DNA of 64,000 nucleotides from Actinobacillus vicugnae (GCF_901687125.1 NZ_CABFJY010000005.1:1-64000); one strand, 5' to 3'; positions 10,290 to 19,349 are shown, counted from the first letter of the stretch. A program made the numbers and translations. Notes: generated from the sequence alone by a model not told the origin.

Positions 10290-10326
10290 ATAAGCGGTCA
10301 AATTCTGTGAAAATTTGACCGCTTAT
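10290..10326. terminator. Inverted uptake-signal pair between msbA and lolB
   Basis: ATAAGCGGTCAAATT and AATTTGACCGCTTAT form a perfect 15-base inverted repeat with a seven-base loop. It lies 36 bases upstream of the lolB start and is one of two hairpins in the msbA-lolB gap. Confidence 0.6.
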
Positions 10327-10338
10327 ACAAATAAGAAA

Positions 10339-10363
10339 AGTCCCTCTTAACATAAGAGAGACT
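10339..10363 (-). terminator. Intrinsic terminator of msbA
   Basis: On the minus strand AGTCTCTCTTA pairs with TAAGAGGGACT (one G-T pair) around a three-base loop, followed by TTTTCTTATTT. It begins a few bases after the msbA stop. With the adjacent uptake-signal pair it suggests lolB has its own promoter. Confidence 0.8.
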
Positions 10364-10369
10364 CATGTA

Positions 10370-12115
10370 TTAACTAAATTGGAGGCTATACAATTGCTTA
10401 TATGCTCCATTTTGATCAAGTAATTGAGTGTGCGAACCACGCTCAATAATTTGCCCGTGATCAACTACCAAAATTTCATCGGCTTTTTCAATGGTGGATA
10501 AGCGGTGTGCAATGACGAGTACCGTTTTATCTTTCTGCAGTTCAGCCAATGCAGCTTGAATTGCTCGTTCGGATTCGGTATCTAGCGCAGAAGTCGCTTC
10601 ATCTAACACTAACACGGGTGAATTACGTAACAACGCACGAGCAATCGCTAAACGCTGGCGCTGACCACCAGAAAGACTTGCCCCATTTTCACCAATAATC
10701 GTATCTAAGCCGTCATCTAATTTCTCAATAAATTCCATTGCATGAGCAGCTTTTGCGGCTGCGATAATTTGCTCACGGCTATATTTATCGGTTGCCGCAT
10801 AAGCAATATTGTTCGCAATGGTGTCATTAAACAAATGCACTTGCTGAGAAACCACTGAGCATTGCTCACGCAAGTTCGCAAGTTTATAATCTTGAACATT
10901 GATTCCGTCTAAGGTAATTTCACCTTCATCAATATCATAAAAACGAGTTAATAGATTCGCAATGGTCGATTTACCTGAGCCTGAACGACCTACTAATGCC
11001 ACCGTTTTGCCTCGTGGAATACGAAAAGAAATGTGGTTTAATGCACGTTCGTCTTTTCCTGCATAGCTAAACGAAACATTATTGAACGCCACCTCACCTT
11101 TTGCACGTACCACTTCTTGCGTACCGAGATCTTTTTCCGTTTTTAAATCTAAAAATTCAAACAAGGTTTGACAAGCTGCCATGCCTCGTTGGAATTGTGA
11201 GTTCACATTTGTCAATGATTTAAGCGGGCGTAACATTGCCATCATTGATGAGAATACAACGGTAAATGAGCCTGCTGTAAGATGTTCACTCATCACTTCA
11301 GGAAAAGTTGCTACATATAGCACAACCGATAATGCAAAAGAAGCAATTAATTGCACTACACCGTCTGAAATGCCGTCAGCAGACACAATTTTCATTCCTT
11401 TACGGCGCATATCATTACTCACTCGGTCAAAGCGTTCTTTCTCAACTTGCTGACCACCAAATGACAAAACGACTTTGTGTCCTTTCAACATTTGTTCCGT
11501 GGTCACAGTTAGCTCGCCCATTGAGCTTTGGATATGGCGACTTAATTTGCGGAAACGTTTTGACACAATACCAATTAATACGCCAATAATTGGCGCAATA
11601 ACAAACAATACCAACGATAATTGCCAGCTGGTATAAATCATCACCACAAATAATGAGATCAAATAAGCCCCTTCACGCACAATGGTCACTAATGCGTGTG
11701 AAGAAGAATTTGCCACCATTTCTGTATCGTAAGTTACTCTTGATAAAGAACGCCCTACGGGATTCTGATCAAAATAACTAACAGGCATATACATTAAATG
11801 CTGGAAAATATTACGACGTAAGGTCATCACTACATTACCAGAAACCCAAGCCAAGCAGTAGCTCGCAATATAGTTAGTACTCCCCCTAACCAAAATAAAT
11901 ACCACCACCAACACTGCCATCAGTTTTAGAAAACTGTGATCCGCTTGCCCAAAGCCCTGATCCAATAACGGTTTTAATAAATAAATCAGCCCCGAATCAA
12001 CTAAGGCGTTCAGCACCAGTGCTACCGCCCCCACAATAAGCCCTACTTTATAAGGCGCAATCGTTGGAAATAAACGCTTAAATGTTTTAAAGGTCGAAAG
12101 ATCTTTTTCTTGCAT
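10370..12115 (-). CDS. msbA: Lipid A export ATP-binding/permease protein MsbA
   Basis: Homodimeric ABC exporter that flips lipid A-core across the inner membrane. Six transmembrane helices fill about residues 20-310. The nucleotide-binding domain has Walker [10 protein letters not shown], signature LSGGQRQR, Walker [11 protein letters not shown] and the H-loop IAHRLST. The start chosen is the second ATG ([21 protein letters not shown]), giving 581 residues against 582 in E. coli, with an AGAAGA ribosome site at suitable spacing; an ATG nine bases upstream (12124) is an alternative. lpxK, often adjacent, is not seen here. Confidence 0.96.
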   Translation of the reverse strand: MQEKDLSTFKTFKRLFPTIAPYKVGLIVGAVALVLNALVDSGLIYLLKPLLDQGFGQADHSFLKLMAVLVVVFILVRGSTNYIASYCLAWVSGNVVMTLRRNIFQHLMYMPVSYFDQNPVGRSLSRVTYDTEMVANSSSHALVTIVREGAYLISLFVVMIYTSWQLSLVLFVIAPIIGVLIGIVSKRFRKLSRHIQSSMGELTVTTEQMLKGHKVVLSFGGQQVEKERFDRVSNDMRRKGMKIVSADGISDGVVQLIASFALSVVLYVATFPEVMSEHLTAGSFTVVFSSMMAMLRPLKSLTNVNSQFQRGMAACQTLFEFLDLKTEKDLGTQEVVRAKGEVAFNNVSFSYAGKDERALNHISFRIPRGKTVALVGRSGSGKSTIANLLTRFYDIDEGEITLDGINVQDYKLANLREQCSVVSQQVHLFNDTIANNIAYAATDKYSREQIIAAAKAAHAMEFIEKLDDGLDTIIGENGASLSGGQRQRLAIARALLRNSPVLVLDEATSALDTESERAIQAALAELQKDKTVLVIAHRLSTIEKADEILVVDHGQIIERGSHTQLLDQNGAYKQLYSLQFS

Positions 12116-12170
12116 AATGTCCATTCTTCTTTTTCAAAAATCGGGGCATTGTACCCTGAATCGACTCAGA

Positions 12171-12857
12171 TTAATAGCACAATGCTAACACCAGTTTAAA
12201 CACAAAAGGCGCAAAAATAGAAGAAAGTACCCCACTTAACACGAGCGCAATTGAGCTATAACTCCCTGTTTTAATGCTGTATTCCATACAACGTCCTGTA
12301 CCTAATGCATGAGAAACAGATCCCATAGTTAAGCCAATTGCTCGTACATTACGCACGCCAAGATAATGTAACGCACTAAAGCCAAACACTGAACCTAATA
12401 GTCCTGCGACCAGCACACCCACAGCAGTAATCGCTGAACTTGCACCAATTTGCCCAGAAATTGCAATGGCTATTGGGGTTGATACCGATTTCGGTACAAT
12501 CGCCGCTAAAATCGCTGGGTTTGCTCCCAATAATAGCGCAAATAGCACGCCTGTTAGCATTGTGCAAAAGCTACCAAACACTGCTACCGCTAAAATTGGT
12601 CGCCATTTTTTACGAATTTGTGGCAATTGCTCATAAAATGGAAGTGCAAGCGCCACTACAGATACACCAAGTAAATTGTTGATCGGGAAATTACCCTGAT
12701 AGTATTCCTGATAAGGCACTTTGCCGATCACAATCACTAAAAGCACCAACGCTAATGCGATAACAAACGGATTTAAAATAGAAGAACGCAACTTTTTACT
12801 AATATGTTGCCCAAGTATGAAGGCCAAAATGGTTAGAAGTGAATAAAGATATAACAT
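12171..12857 (-). CDS. LrgB/YohK-family membrane protein
   Basis: 228-residue multi-helix membrane protein matching the LrgB/CidB/YohK family, with the conserved stretch AIVPKSVSTPIAIAISGQIG and GSVSHALGTGRCMEY. In Gram-positive bacteria the family modulates murein hydrolases and cell death; in Gram-negatives it is poorly defined, and plant relatives transport glycolate. It follows an LrgA-like gene by 11 bases, the usual two-gene unit. The precise function here is not known. Confidence 0.88.
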   Translation of the reverse strand: MLYLYSLLTILAFILGQHISKKLRSSILNPFVIALALVLLVIVIGKVPYQEYYQGNFPINNLLGVSVVALALPFYEQLPQIRKKWRPILAVAVFGSFCTMLTGVLFALLLGANPAILAAIVPKSVSTPIAIAISGQIGASSAITAVGVLVAGLLGSVFGFSALHYLGVRNVRAIGLTMGSVSHALGTGRCMEYSIKTGSYSSIALVLSGVLSSIFAPFVFKLVLALCY

Positions 12858-12868
12858 ATTATTGCCAA

Positions 12869-13228
12869 TTATTTACGGTGAAACATCCATTGCGCAAACA
12901 ACCCAATTAGTGCTAAAGAAACCAAGGTGCTGAGTATATTTGCGAAGACAAATGAAGTGAAATGCTGTTGTAACATATCAAGATGCTGAATAATTTCAGC
13001 ACAAATAGGAATAAAGAAAACTGTCATATAACGGGTGAGCGGTCTAGCACTTGGTGTTATCCATTCTACCTTCACAATGCCGATCACTAAGCAACTAAAT
13101 AGTAATAGCATACCCCAAATACTATCGGGGATCCCAATTGGAATCAGGATACTAAGTAATTTCCCCGCATATAGCATCACAAACAGAAACGCTAAGGAAA
13201 TAAACATGCTAAGCATACGAATCATCAT
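12869..13228 (-). CDS. LrgA/CidA/YohJ-family membrane protein
   Basis: A small protein of 119 residues with four predicted membrane helices and the family motif IGIPDSIWGMLLLF followed by VEWITPSARPLTRYMTVFFIP. LrgA-type proteins are holin-like and pair with LrgB. The start at 13228 (ATGATG) is chosen because AGAGGT lies seven bases upstream; an ATG at 13246 would add six residues. It forms a two-gene unit with the downstream LrgB-like gene. No LytSR-type regulator is nearby. Family assignment is firm, function is not. Confidence 0.86.
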   Translation of the reverse strand: MMIRMLSMFISLAFLFVMLYAGKLLSILIPIGIPDSIWGMLLLFSCLVIGIVKVEWITPSARPLTRYMTVFFIPICAEIIQHLDMLQQHFTSFVFANILSTLVSLALIGLFAQWMFHRK

Positions 13229-13247
13229 TTGAATACCTCTTTTCATA

Positions 13248-13290
13248 AACGGTCAAATTTGCGAAATTTTCCACAAATCAGACCGCTTAT
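13248..13290. terminator. Inverted uptake-signal pair between yoaA and lrgA
   Basis: AAACGGTCAAATTT (a degenerate core) faces AAATCAGACCGCTTAT. It lies about 15 bases after the yoaA stop on the minus strand, in terminator position. Weaker than the other pairs because both arms differ from the consensus. Confidence 0.45.
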
Positions 13291-13304
13291 ACCTCATATA
13301 GAAC

Positions 13305-15227
13305 CTAATTTTTTAGAAATTGAATCACTTTGTTTAAATCACGGGTACGTGCTGAAGGCGGCAAACTTTTCAAGAAAGTTTTCCCATAATTTCGCATCAC
13401 TAACCGAGAGTCACAAATAATCACTACGCCCCTGTCGGTTACATCACGAATTAAACGCCCTACGCCTTGCTTTAACGTGATCACTGCTTCTGGAATTTGA
13501 ATATCGTTAAACGGTTCACCACCTTGTAAACGACAATCTTCCATGCGAGCTTTTAATAATGGCTCATCGGGCGAAGTAAAAGGCAATTTATCAATAATCA
13601 CTAGCGAAAGCGCATCACCTCGTACATCAATCCCTTCCCAAAAGCTTTGGGTTGCTACCAACACGCTATTTTCTTCAGCTATAAATTTTTCAAGTAAGCG
13701 AGCCTTGCTGGTTTCACCTTGTAATAACACACTCAATTTACTGTGTTCACGCAAAAAATCTGCCAAACCGCGCATCATAAAATAAGACGTGCAAAGTAAA
13801 AAACAGCGTCCATTATTGGCTTCAATCACAGGCATCAACATTTTACCCAACGTGGTTAATGTGTGCGATTTATTGGTATCAGGCAAATAACGTGGCACAC
13901 AAAGTAATGATTGATTCGCATAATCAAACGGACTTTGTAGCACCAGTTGCTCAGCATTCTCAATACCTAAGCGCTGACAAAAATGGTCAAACTTACCGCC
14001 TACTTCAAGCGTTGCCGATGTGAAGACCCAGCCAATACGCTGATTTTTAAGCTGTTCGCCGAATTTATCCGCCACTGTAAGTGGCGTGATATGTAACCCA
14101 AACGAGCGTCCATTAGCTTCATACCAATAGCAATAGCCAACCACCGTAGTATCGCTCAATTTTTTTAATTGCACTTTGACTTCTGCTAACCTTTCGAAAA
14201 TTTTATCAAGCGTTTCCGAACGCCCAAGCGATTTTTTAATCACATCACTTAAAAAATCAATATTTTCCGAAACTTTGGTTAAGCCATCCACAACTTTTTG
14301 ATCGCTAAACAATTCACGTAAATTGCCCCGAATCGAACCTTCTGCACCCATTAATAGGCGGAAATCTTGCACCACCTTTTGCAAATGATCGGCGGCTTTG
14401 CCTAATTGAGCGAGATCTTTTAACTCTGTGCGATACACAATATTAATGTCTTTGCAAATATCAAATAACTGCCGTGAACTCAACGATTGCCCAAAATATT
14501 GGCTAGCAATATCTGGTAATTGATGCGCCTCATCAAAAATCACTAATTCAGCTTCTGGGATCAATTCACCAAAGCCCGTTTCTTTCACCGCCATATCCGC
14601 ACAAAAGAGATGATGATTGACCACCACAATATCCGCCTCCATCGCTTTACGGCGCGCTTGCACCACATAGCAATCTTTAAAATGCGGACAATCCGAGCCC
14701 AAACAGCTTTCAGTAGTACTCACTAATTGAGGCAAAATTGGACTATCTTCAGCAATTGTCACACACTCACTCAAATCGCCTGTTTTCGTGCTAGTGTGCC
14801 ATTTACTGACTTTAGATAAATCAGCCAATACCGATTTATCGCCCAATACACCCATTGCCACCACTTGATCTAAGCGCTCCAAACAAAGGTAATTCGCTCG
14901 CCCTTTTAGCAACGCTACTCTGCCTTTATATTTCAGCGCTTTTTGAATAGTGGGCAGATCTCGATTAAATAATTGATCTTGTAAATTTTTAGAACCTGTC
15001 GAAACAATGGTTTTTTTACCTGACAGCAATGCTGGCACTAAATAAGCGAAAGTTTTGCCTGTGCCAGTGCCCGCTTCCACGACGGTTGGGGTTGCAAATT
15101 TTACAGATTTCCCGACCGCTTGTGCCATTTCAAGTTGTGCTGCTCGAGGGCGAAAACCTTTAATATTATTGCTAAGTAAGCCATCTTCGCTAAAGGCATG
15201 AATGATTTTATCGTCTAGTTTTTTCAT
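13305..15227 (-). CDS. yoaA: DinG-family ATP-dependent DNA helicase YoaA
   Basis: Superfamily 2 XPD-like iron-sulphur helicase of 640 residues, close in length and sequence to E. coli YoaA, which works with HolC in repair of stalled forks. Walker A is EAGTGTGKT near residue 53, the DEAH box is VIFDEAHQLPD, and the C-terminal arginine-finger region is VITLKQGVGRLIRD. Four cysteines for the 4Fe-4S cluster lie in RANYLCLERL and ESCLGSDCPHFKDC. It has a strong-looking promoter and a leader hairpin upstream and no clear ribosome site, which could mean low or regulated translation. DinG itself is the alternative name but the match is to YoaA. Confidence 0.93.
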   Translation of the reverse strand: MKKLDDKIIHAFSEDGLLSNNIKGFRPRAAQLEMAQAVGKSVKFATPTVVEAGTGTGKTFAYLVPALLSGKKTIVSTGSKNLQDQLFNRDLPTIQKALKYKGRVALLKGRANYLCLERLDQVVAMGVLGDKSVLADLSKVSKWHTSTKTGDLSECVTIAEDSPILPQLVSTTESCLGSDCPHFKDCYVVQARRKAMEADIVVVNHHLFCADMAVKETGFGELIPEAELVIFDEAHQLPDIASQYFGQSLSSRQLFDICKDINIVYRTELKDLAQLGKAADHLQKVVQDFRLLMGAEGSIRGNLRELFSDQKVVDGLTKVSENIDFLSDVIKKSLGRSETLDKIFERLAEVKVQLKKLSDTTVVGYCYWYEANGRSFGLHITPLTVADKFGEQLKNQRIGWVFTSATLEVGGKFDHFCQRLGIENAEQLVLQSPFDYANQSLLCVPRYLPDTNKSHTLTTLGKMLMPVIEANNGRCFLLCTSYFMMRGLADFLREHSKLSVLLQGETSKARLLEKFIAEENSVLVATQSFWEGIDVRGDALSLVIIDKLPFTSPDEPLLKARMEDCRLQGGEPFNDIQIPEAVITLKQGVGRLIRDVTDRGVVIICDSRLVMRNYGKTFLKSLPPSARTRDLNKVIQFLKN

Positions 15228-15242
15228 ATATATAAAAGGAGC

Positions 15243-15275
15243 AAGGCTGTTTACCCAACATGAGCAAACAGCCTT
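15243..15275 (-). promoter_or_regulatory. Leader hairpin before yoaA (possible attenuator or short RNA end)
   Basis: AAGGCTGTTT (15243-15252) and AAACAGCCTT (15266-15275) form a perfect ten-base stem with a 13-base loop. It lies within the predicted yoaA leader, 16 bases before the ATG. On the minus strand it is followed by GCTCCTTTTATATAT, a weak T-rich tail. It could terminate some transcripts early or shield translation initiation. Structure is seen; role is inferred. Confidence 0.5.
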
Positions 15276-15317
15276 TCGTATCTGTTTTTCTTTGTTTATT
15301 ATTTGTGCGAGACACCT

Positions 15318-15346
15318 ATTATAATACTGGATAAATATTTAGCCAA
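15318..15346 (-). promoter_or_regulatory. Sigma70-type promoter of yoaA
   Basis: On the minus strand TTGGCT (15341-15346) and TATAAT (15318-15323) are separated by exactly 17 bases. The predicted start near 15311 gives a leader of about 83 bases containing the hairpin above. A perfect -10 and optimal spacing make it the best-looking sigma70 promoter I noticed by eye. Confidence 0.65.
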
Positions 15347-15467
15347 TTTTTTTGTAAATTAATCTAAAAAACTGGCTTAAAAATCATCAAGAGACCCTAT
15401 ATCAAACCATTTTTTTTGTGTAAAATGTGTATCTCTTAATTTTTAGCTTATCTAAGGATAAAAATAA

Positions 15468-15680
15468 TTGAATATTGTTGAACTTCTTAGTTATTGTTCG
15501 GTCTTAATTCTTTTTCTTTCGTTTTTTATTAGTGGCATGAAAACCTTGCGTTTATCTAATATTTTGTGGGGATTAGGTTTTACGGTTTTCGGCTTTTTCA
15601 CTCACACGTATGTGGTTTCAGTATTAAACATTGCTATTGTAGGTTTAAATGGCTACTTTTTTGCTAAAGAACAAGAATAA
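15468..15680 (+). CDS. Small YgjV-like inner-membrane protein, TTG start
   Basis: 70 residues with two or three hydrophobic helices: about 5-22, 29-46 and 48-65. The pattern SFFISGMKTLRLSNILWGLGFTVFGF...NIAIVGLNGYFF resembles the YgjV family of small inner-membrane proteins, whose function is unknown. The TTG at 15468 is chosen because TAAGGAT lies about eight bases upstream; the first ATG would remove the first helix. It converges with trpA and ends before a shared terminator. Real-gene status is likely; family name is moderate. Confidence 0.65.
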   Translation: MNIVELLSYCSVLILFLSFFISGMKTLRLSNILWGLGFTVFGFFTHTYVVSVLNIAIVGLNGYFFAKEQE

Positions 15681-15720
15681 TCGACCGCTTATCATTCTAT
15701 TTAACGACACTTATAAAAAA

Positions 15721-15765
15721 TTTGCACCTTAACCAACTAAGTTGGCAAGGTGCAAATTTTTTTTT
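15721..15765. terminator. Bidirectional terminator between the small membrane protein and trpA
   Basis: TTTGCACCTT and AAGGTGCAAA form an outer ten-base stem, with an inner CCAAC/GTTGG stem, followed on the plus strand by nine Ts. The trpA stop is at 15767 on the other strand, so the hairpin can serve both genes. Confidence 0.88.
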
Positions 15766-15766
15766 G

Positions 15767-16573
15767 CTATTTAGTTGCACGCTTCATCGCTTGTACAAAT
15801 TCTGCTAATTCTGCCAATAATTGCGTTTGGTTAGCCAAATTCGCCTCAATAATTTTGACGATTGCCGAGCCAGAAATCGCACCATCACAGCCTAGCGCTA
15901 ACGCCTCTTTAACTTGCTCAGGTTTGGCAATACCAAAACCTTGCAAAATTGGCGCCGAATTTGACCGCTTGAGGCTTTCCACAAGATTATCTAAATTGCT
16001 GGCATGAGCCTGATTTTCAGCACTAGTTACTCCTGCACGAGAAACCAAATAAGTATAACCTTCGGTTAAATTTGCAATCCGTTCAATCGTAGCTTGATCC
16101 GCATTCGGAGGACAAATAAAGACAGATTGAATCGCATACTTTTTAGCTGTCTGAATAAACTCATCAGCGGCTAACAGTGGCACATCAGCAATCAACACCG
16201 CATCCACACCTGTTTCTGCACAACGTTTGAAAAAAACATCTTGTGTTGGCACAAATACTAAATTGGCACACAGCAATAAGCCGATTGGAATATCGGGATA
16301 TTTAGCACGAATTTTACCAATCATTTCAAAGCAAGCATCTGTGCTGTAACCTGCATCAAGTGCTCGTTTATTGGCTGCTTGAATCACTGGGCCATCTAAC
16401 AATGGATCAGAAAATGGGAAGCCAAGTTCTAGCGCATCTACACCGTTTGATATTAATGTTTCGATAATTTCAAATGAACGCTCAAAATCAGGATCACATA
16501 GCGTAACAAATGGTACAAATGCTCCTTCATTTTTTGCTTTTAGCGTAGCAAATAGACGGTCAAAACGGCTCAT
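15767..16573 (-). CDS. trpA: Tryptophan synthase alpha chain
   Basis: Cleaves indole-3-glycerol phosphate to indole and glyceraldehyde 3-phosphate; indole is channelled to TrpB. With the start at 16573 the protein has 268 residues and the catalytic pair falls at E49 and D60 ([14 protein letters not shown]), exactly the Salmonella numbering. This ATG has GGAGG eight bases upstream and starts one base after the trpB stop; the upstream ATG at 16588 lies inside trpB and lacks a site. trpEGDC are not in the window, so the pathway is split. Confidence 0.98.
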   Translation of the reverse strand: MSRFDRLFATLKAKNEGAFVPFVTLCDPDFERSFEIIETLISNGVDALELGFPFSDPLLDGPVIQAANKRALDAGYSTDACFEMIGKIRAKYPDIPIGLLLCANLVFVPTQDVFFKRCAETGVDAVLIADVPLLAADEFIQTAKKYAIQSVFICPPNADQATIERIANLTEGYTYLVSRAGVTSAENQAHASNLDNLVESLKRSNSAPILQGFGIAKPEQVKEALALGCDGAISGSAIVKIIEANLANQTQLLAELAEFVQAMKRATK

Positions 16574-16574
16574 G

Positions 16575-17765
16575 TTAGTTCCCTCCATTTAAAATTTTAT
16601 CTACAGTAAAAATATCTTTATCGCCACGTCCTGAAAGATTTACTACTAAAAGTTGTTCTTTTTCTGGATTTTGTGCAATCAGTTTCAACGCATAGGCTAA
16701 TGCATGAGAGCTTTCCAAAGCGGGGATAATCCCTTCGTGTTTAGCTAATGCCTGAAAAGCATCTAATGCCTCTTGGTCAGTAATTGAAACATAATCTGCA
16801 CGTCCAATTGCATTTAAATAAGCGTGTTGTGGGCCTACCGACGGAAAATCTAAGCCTGCTGAAATTGAATAAGATTCTTCGATTTGCCCGTCTTTAGTTT
16901 GCATAATTGGCGATTTCATACCGAAATAAATACCTGTAGAACCATGTTTTAATGGCGCCCCATGTTCACCCGTTTCGATGCCTTTGCCCGCGGGTTCAAC
17001 GCCGATAAGTTTTACATTTTCTTCTGCAATAAAATCAGCAAACATACCAATTGCGTTCGACCCCCCGCCCACTGCAGCAATAACCGCATCAGGTAAGCGG
17101 CCTTCTTTTGCTAAAATTTGACGTTTAGTTTCTTCACCAATCATTTTTTGGAACTCACGCACCATAGTTGGGAAAGGATGTGGCCCTGCGGCAGTGCCGA
17201 TCAAATAATGAGTAGTATCATAATTTGCTGCCCAATCACGCATTGCTTCACAACACGCATCTTTTAAAGAACAAGAGCCTTTATGCACGGGAATCACTTC
17301 TGCCCCCATTAAACGCATACGGAAAACATTAGGTGATTGGCGTTCAACATCTTTCGCTCCCATATACACCACGCATGGCATACCTAGCATTGCACAAGCT
17401 AGTGCAGTCGCAACGCCATGCTGCCCTGCTCCTGTTTCCGCAATAATGCGTGTTTTGCCCATTTTTTTCGCTAACAGTGCTTGTCCTAATACTTGGTTGG
17501 TTTTGTGTGCACCGCCGTGTAGCAAATCTTCACGTTTAAGGTAGAGTTTCGTTTTGGTGTCTTTAGTCAAATTACGGCAAAGGGTAAGGGCGGTAGGACG
17601 ACCTGCATAGTTTTTCAAAAGGTCGTGAAATTCGTCTTGGAATTCAGGATCATTTTGGGCGGAAACAAATGCTTCTTCGAGTTGTTTTAGCACTGGCACT
17701 AAAATTTCTGGCACGTACATTCCGCCAAATTCACCGAAATAAGGATTAAGAAGTGTGTCTGACAT
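16575..17765 (-). CDS. trpB: Tryptophan synthase beta chain
   Basis: PLP enzyme condensing indole with serine to tryptophan. The 396 residues have the PLP lysine K88 in GGAHKTNQ, the [14 protein letters not shown] phosphate loop and the C-terminal LSGRGDKDI. It is the first gene of a trpBA unit and lies 25 bases behind a TrpR-type operator. It follows ydfG, separated by a hairpin. The arrangement beside ydfG also occurs in other Pasteurellaceae, as far as I recall. Confidence 0.98.
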   Translation of the reverse strand: MSDTLLNPYFGEFGGMYVPEILVPVLKQLEEAFVSAQNDPEFQDEFHDLLKNYAGRPTALTLCRNLTKDTKTKLYLKREDLLHGGAHKTNQVLGQALLAKKMGKTRIIAETGAGQHGVATALACAMLGMPCVVYMGAKDVERQSPNVFRMRLMGAEVIPVHKGSCSLKDACCEAMRDWAANYDTTHYLIGTAAGPHPFPTMVREFQKMIGEETKRQILAKEGRLPDAVIAAVGGGSNAIGMFADFIAEENVKLIGVEPAGKGIETGEHGAPLKHGSTGIYFGMKSPIMQTKDGQIEESYSISAGLDFPSVGPQHAYLNAIGRADYVSITDQEALDAFQALAKHEGIIPALESSHALAYALKLIAQNPEKEQLLVVNLSGRGDKDIFTVDKILNGGN

Positions 17766-17789
17766 ATTGCTCTCTCTATAAAAATATCA

Positions 17790-17809
17790 TGTACTATTAA
17801 AATAGTGCA
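17790..17809 (-). promoter_or_regulatory. TrpR-type operator before trpBA
   Basis: TGTACTATTAAAATAGTGCA is an imperfect 20-base inverted repeat, with one mismatch between the TGTACTA and TAGTGCA arms. It closely matches the E. coli aroH and trp operators, which have CTAG-containing arms with the same outer TGTACTA/TAGTGCA. It is 25 bases upstream of the trpB ATG, fitting repression by tryptophan-loaded TrpR. trpR is not in the window. Confidence 0.75.
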
Positions 17810-17849
17810 TAATGCTAGAATATGCAAGTAAAAATTTAGAATTTTTAAA

Positions 17850-17884
17850 GGGTAGAAAGCGGTCTATTTCTGACCGCTTTTCCC
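17850..17884 (-). terminator. Terminator-like uptake-signal pair after ydfG
   Basis: AAAGCGGTC and GACCGCTTT face each other across seven bases, extended by GGGTAG/TTCCC outside. It lies 17 bases after the ydfG stop on the minus strand and separates ydfG from the trpBA operator region. Confidence 0.65.
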
Positions 17885-17900
17885 ATCCATATTTGGTGTA

Positions 17901-18650
17901 TTAACCTCTTGCAACCGACAGAGGAGAGAACGTTTGTGCCGTTGGCATCACTTCAATCCGATTAATATTGACGTGTTCAGGCTGTTGATTGAGCCATAAA
18001 ACAATATTCGCAATATCTTCTGGCGCAACATAATTTACGTTTTCATATATTTTTGCTGCTTTATGGTCATCGCCTTTAAAACGCACATTAGAAAACTCTG
18101 TACCGCCACATAAACCTGGTTCAACATTGCTAACTCGAATTTTAGTGCCTGCTAAATCTGCTCGTAAATTGAGACTGAACTGTTTAACAAATGCTTTAGT
18201 ACCGCCATACACATTACCACCTGGGTAAGGATAATTACCTGCAATTGAACCTAAATTGATAATATGTCCGCTATTACGCTCCACCATTTCAGGCAATATT
18301 AAACGTGTAACCGTCACCAATCCTTTAATATTGGTATCGATCATTTGATACCAATCTTTTAAGTCTGTTTTATATGCAGGTTCTAACCCTAATGCCAAAC
18401 CTGCATTATTCACCAATAAATCGACCGCTTGCCAGCCCGCTGGGCGATTATTTAATGCTTGTTGAGTTGCAACTTCATCGCTTACATCAAACGCAAGCGG
18501 TAAAAAATTATTACCTAATTGCGAATGTAGCTCATCAAGGCGAGCTTTACGTCTGCCCGTGCCAATAACCTTATAACCTGACTGAATCAACAGTTTACAA
18601 ATTGCTAAACCAAATCCTGCAGTTACACCTGTGACTAATGCTGTTTTCAT
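17901..18650 (-). CDS. ydfG: NADP-dependent 3-hydroxy acid dehydrogenase (short-chain dehydrogenase)
   Basis: Classical short-chain dehydrogenase of 249 residues. The Rossmann motif TGVTAGFG is at 7-14, the NNAGLALG motif in the middle, and the active-site Y-x-x-x-K is YGGTK after SIAGNYPYPGG. These features match YdfG, which oxidises L-allo-threonine, serine and 3-hydroxy acids and detoxifies malonic semialdehyde in the uracil pathway of E. coli. The rut pathway is not seen here. It precedes trpBA on the same strand but has its own terminator. Confidence 0.93.
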   Translation of the reverse strand: MKTALVTGVTAGFGLAICKLLIQSGYKVIGTGRRKARLDELHSQLGNNFLPLAFDVSDEVATQQALNNRPAGWQAVDLLVNNAGLALGLEPAYKTDLKDWYQMIDTNIKGLVTVTRLILPEMVERNSGHIINLGSIAGNYPYPGGNVYGGTKAFVKQFSLNLRADLAGTKIRVSNVEPGLCGGTEFSNVRFKGDDHKAAKIYENVNYVAPEDIANIVLWLNQQPEHVNINRIEVMPTAQTFSPLSVARG

Positions 18651-18730
18651 CTGTTTGCCCTCTTCTTTATGTTGAATTTTCGCTTCCTAAAAACTTTAAA
18701 ATAGTACAAGGGCATTTGTTATACAAGTAA

Positions 18731-18775
18731 CAAGCGGTCAAATTTGCAGAAAATTTTGCAAATTTAACCGCTTGT
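18731..18775. terminator. Inverted uptake-signal pair between the YcgN-like gene and ydfG
   Basis: CAAGCGGTCAAATTT faces AAATTTAACCGCTTG with a loop rich in A and T. It lies 28 bases past the stop of the YcgN-like gene on the minus strand, in terminator position. Confidence 0.6.
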
Positions 18776-18802
18776 GTATTAAAAATTATTAAAAACGATG
18801 GG

Positions 18803-19249
18803 CTAGACCTCATCAATCACAAATTCAAACCAATCAATCACATCTTTTTCATGAATCCCATTTGGGATAAGCACATTAGCGTTTTTCACCGATTGTGGAT
18901 CATTAGAAATCAGCGGATGCCAATCAAATAGCGGTTTACCTTCATAAAGTAGACGATAAGCACAGGTTTTAGGTAACCAGCCAAAGTCAGGTAAATTTTT
19001 CTTGGTCAGTTTGGTGCAATCTTGCTCTATTTTGAAACGATTTGGATAGTTGGTACAGCGTCCTGTATCGACATCTAGCAAATTACAAGCCACCGAAGTG
19101 TAATATAAGCGCTCTCGCTTACCTCTGCCTTGAATATATTTGCGATAGCAACATTTTCCGCAACCATCGCATAATGCTTCCCACTCGGCTTCATTCATAT
19201 CAATCAGGCTTTTAGTTTGCCAGAAATTTGGGGTTAGTTGATTCGTCAT
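18803..19249 (-). CDS. YcgN-family cysteine-cluster protein (UPF0260)
   Basis: 148 residues with the CDGCGKCCYRK signature (CxxCxxCC) near 27-34 and further cysteines (ACNLLDVDTGRCTNY, QDC, KTCAY) typical of the YkgJ/YcgN zinc- or iron-binding family. The function of the family is unknown. The ending GIHEKDVIDWFEFVIDEV is characteristic of YcgN. It is divergent from fhs, sharing the 100-base gap with its promoter and PurR-type box. Confidence 0.9.
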   Translation of the reverse strand: MTNQLTPNFWQTKSLIDMNEAEWEALCDGCGKCCYRKYIQGRGKRERLYYTSVACNLLDVDTGRCTNYPNRFKIEQDCTKLTKKNLPDFGWLPKTCAYRLLYEGKPLFDWHPLISNDPQSVKNANVLIPNGIHEKDVIDWFEFVIDEV

Positions 19250-19320
19250 CTTTTTTGTTAAATGTTTGTTACAATCCTTTATTTTAAGCGGATTTTAGCA
19301 TATTCTAACAAGGTTTTAAA

Positions 19321-19336
19321 AAGCAAACGTTTGCCA
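19321..19336 (+). promoter_or_regulatory. PurR-type operator before fhs
   Basis: AAGCAAACGTTTGCCA contains a perfect 12-base palindrome GCAAACGTTTGC, which is the core of the E. coli PurR box (ACGCAAACGTTTNCGT). It lies 13 bases before the fhs ATG, just ahead of the GGAGG ribosome site, a position suited to blocking transcription. Control of a formate-activating enzyme by purine supply makes biological sense. Confidence 0.7.
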
Positions 19337-19340
19337 CTCT

Positions 19341-19345
19341 GGAGG
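19341..19345 (+). promoter_or_regulatory. Ribosome binding site of fhs
   Basis: GGAGG at a five-base gap from the ATG at 19350, fixing the start of fhs. Confidence 0.8.
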
Positions 19346-19349
19346 ATAG

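Noticed and set aside
15260-15334. Small plus-strand frame starting MSKQPFVSVFL in the yoaA leader
   Set aside because: The GGAG upstream is about 18 bases away, too far, and the frame runs through the hairpin and the promoter on the other strand.
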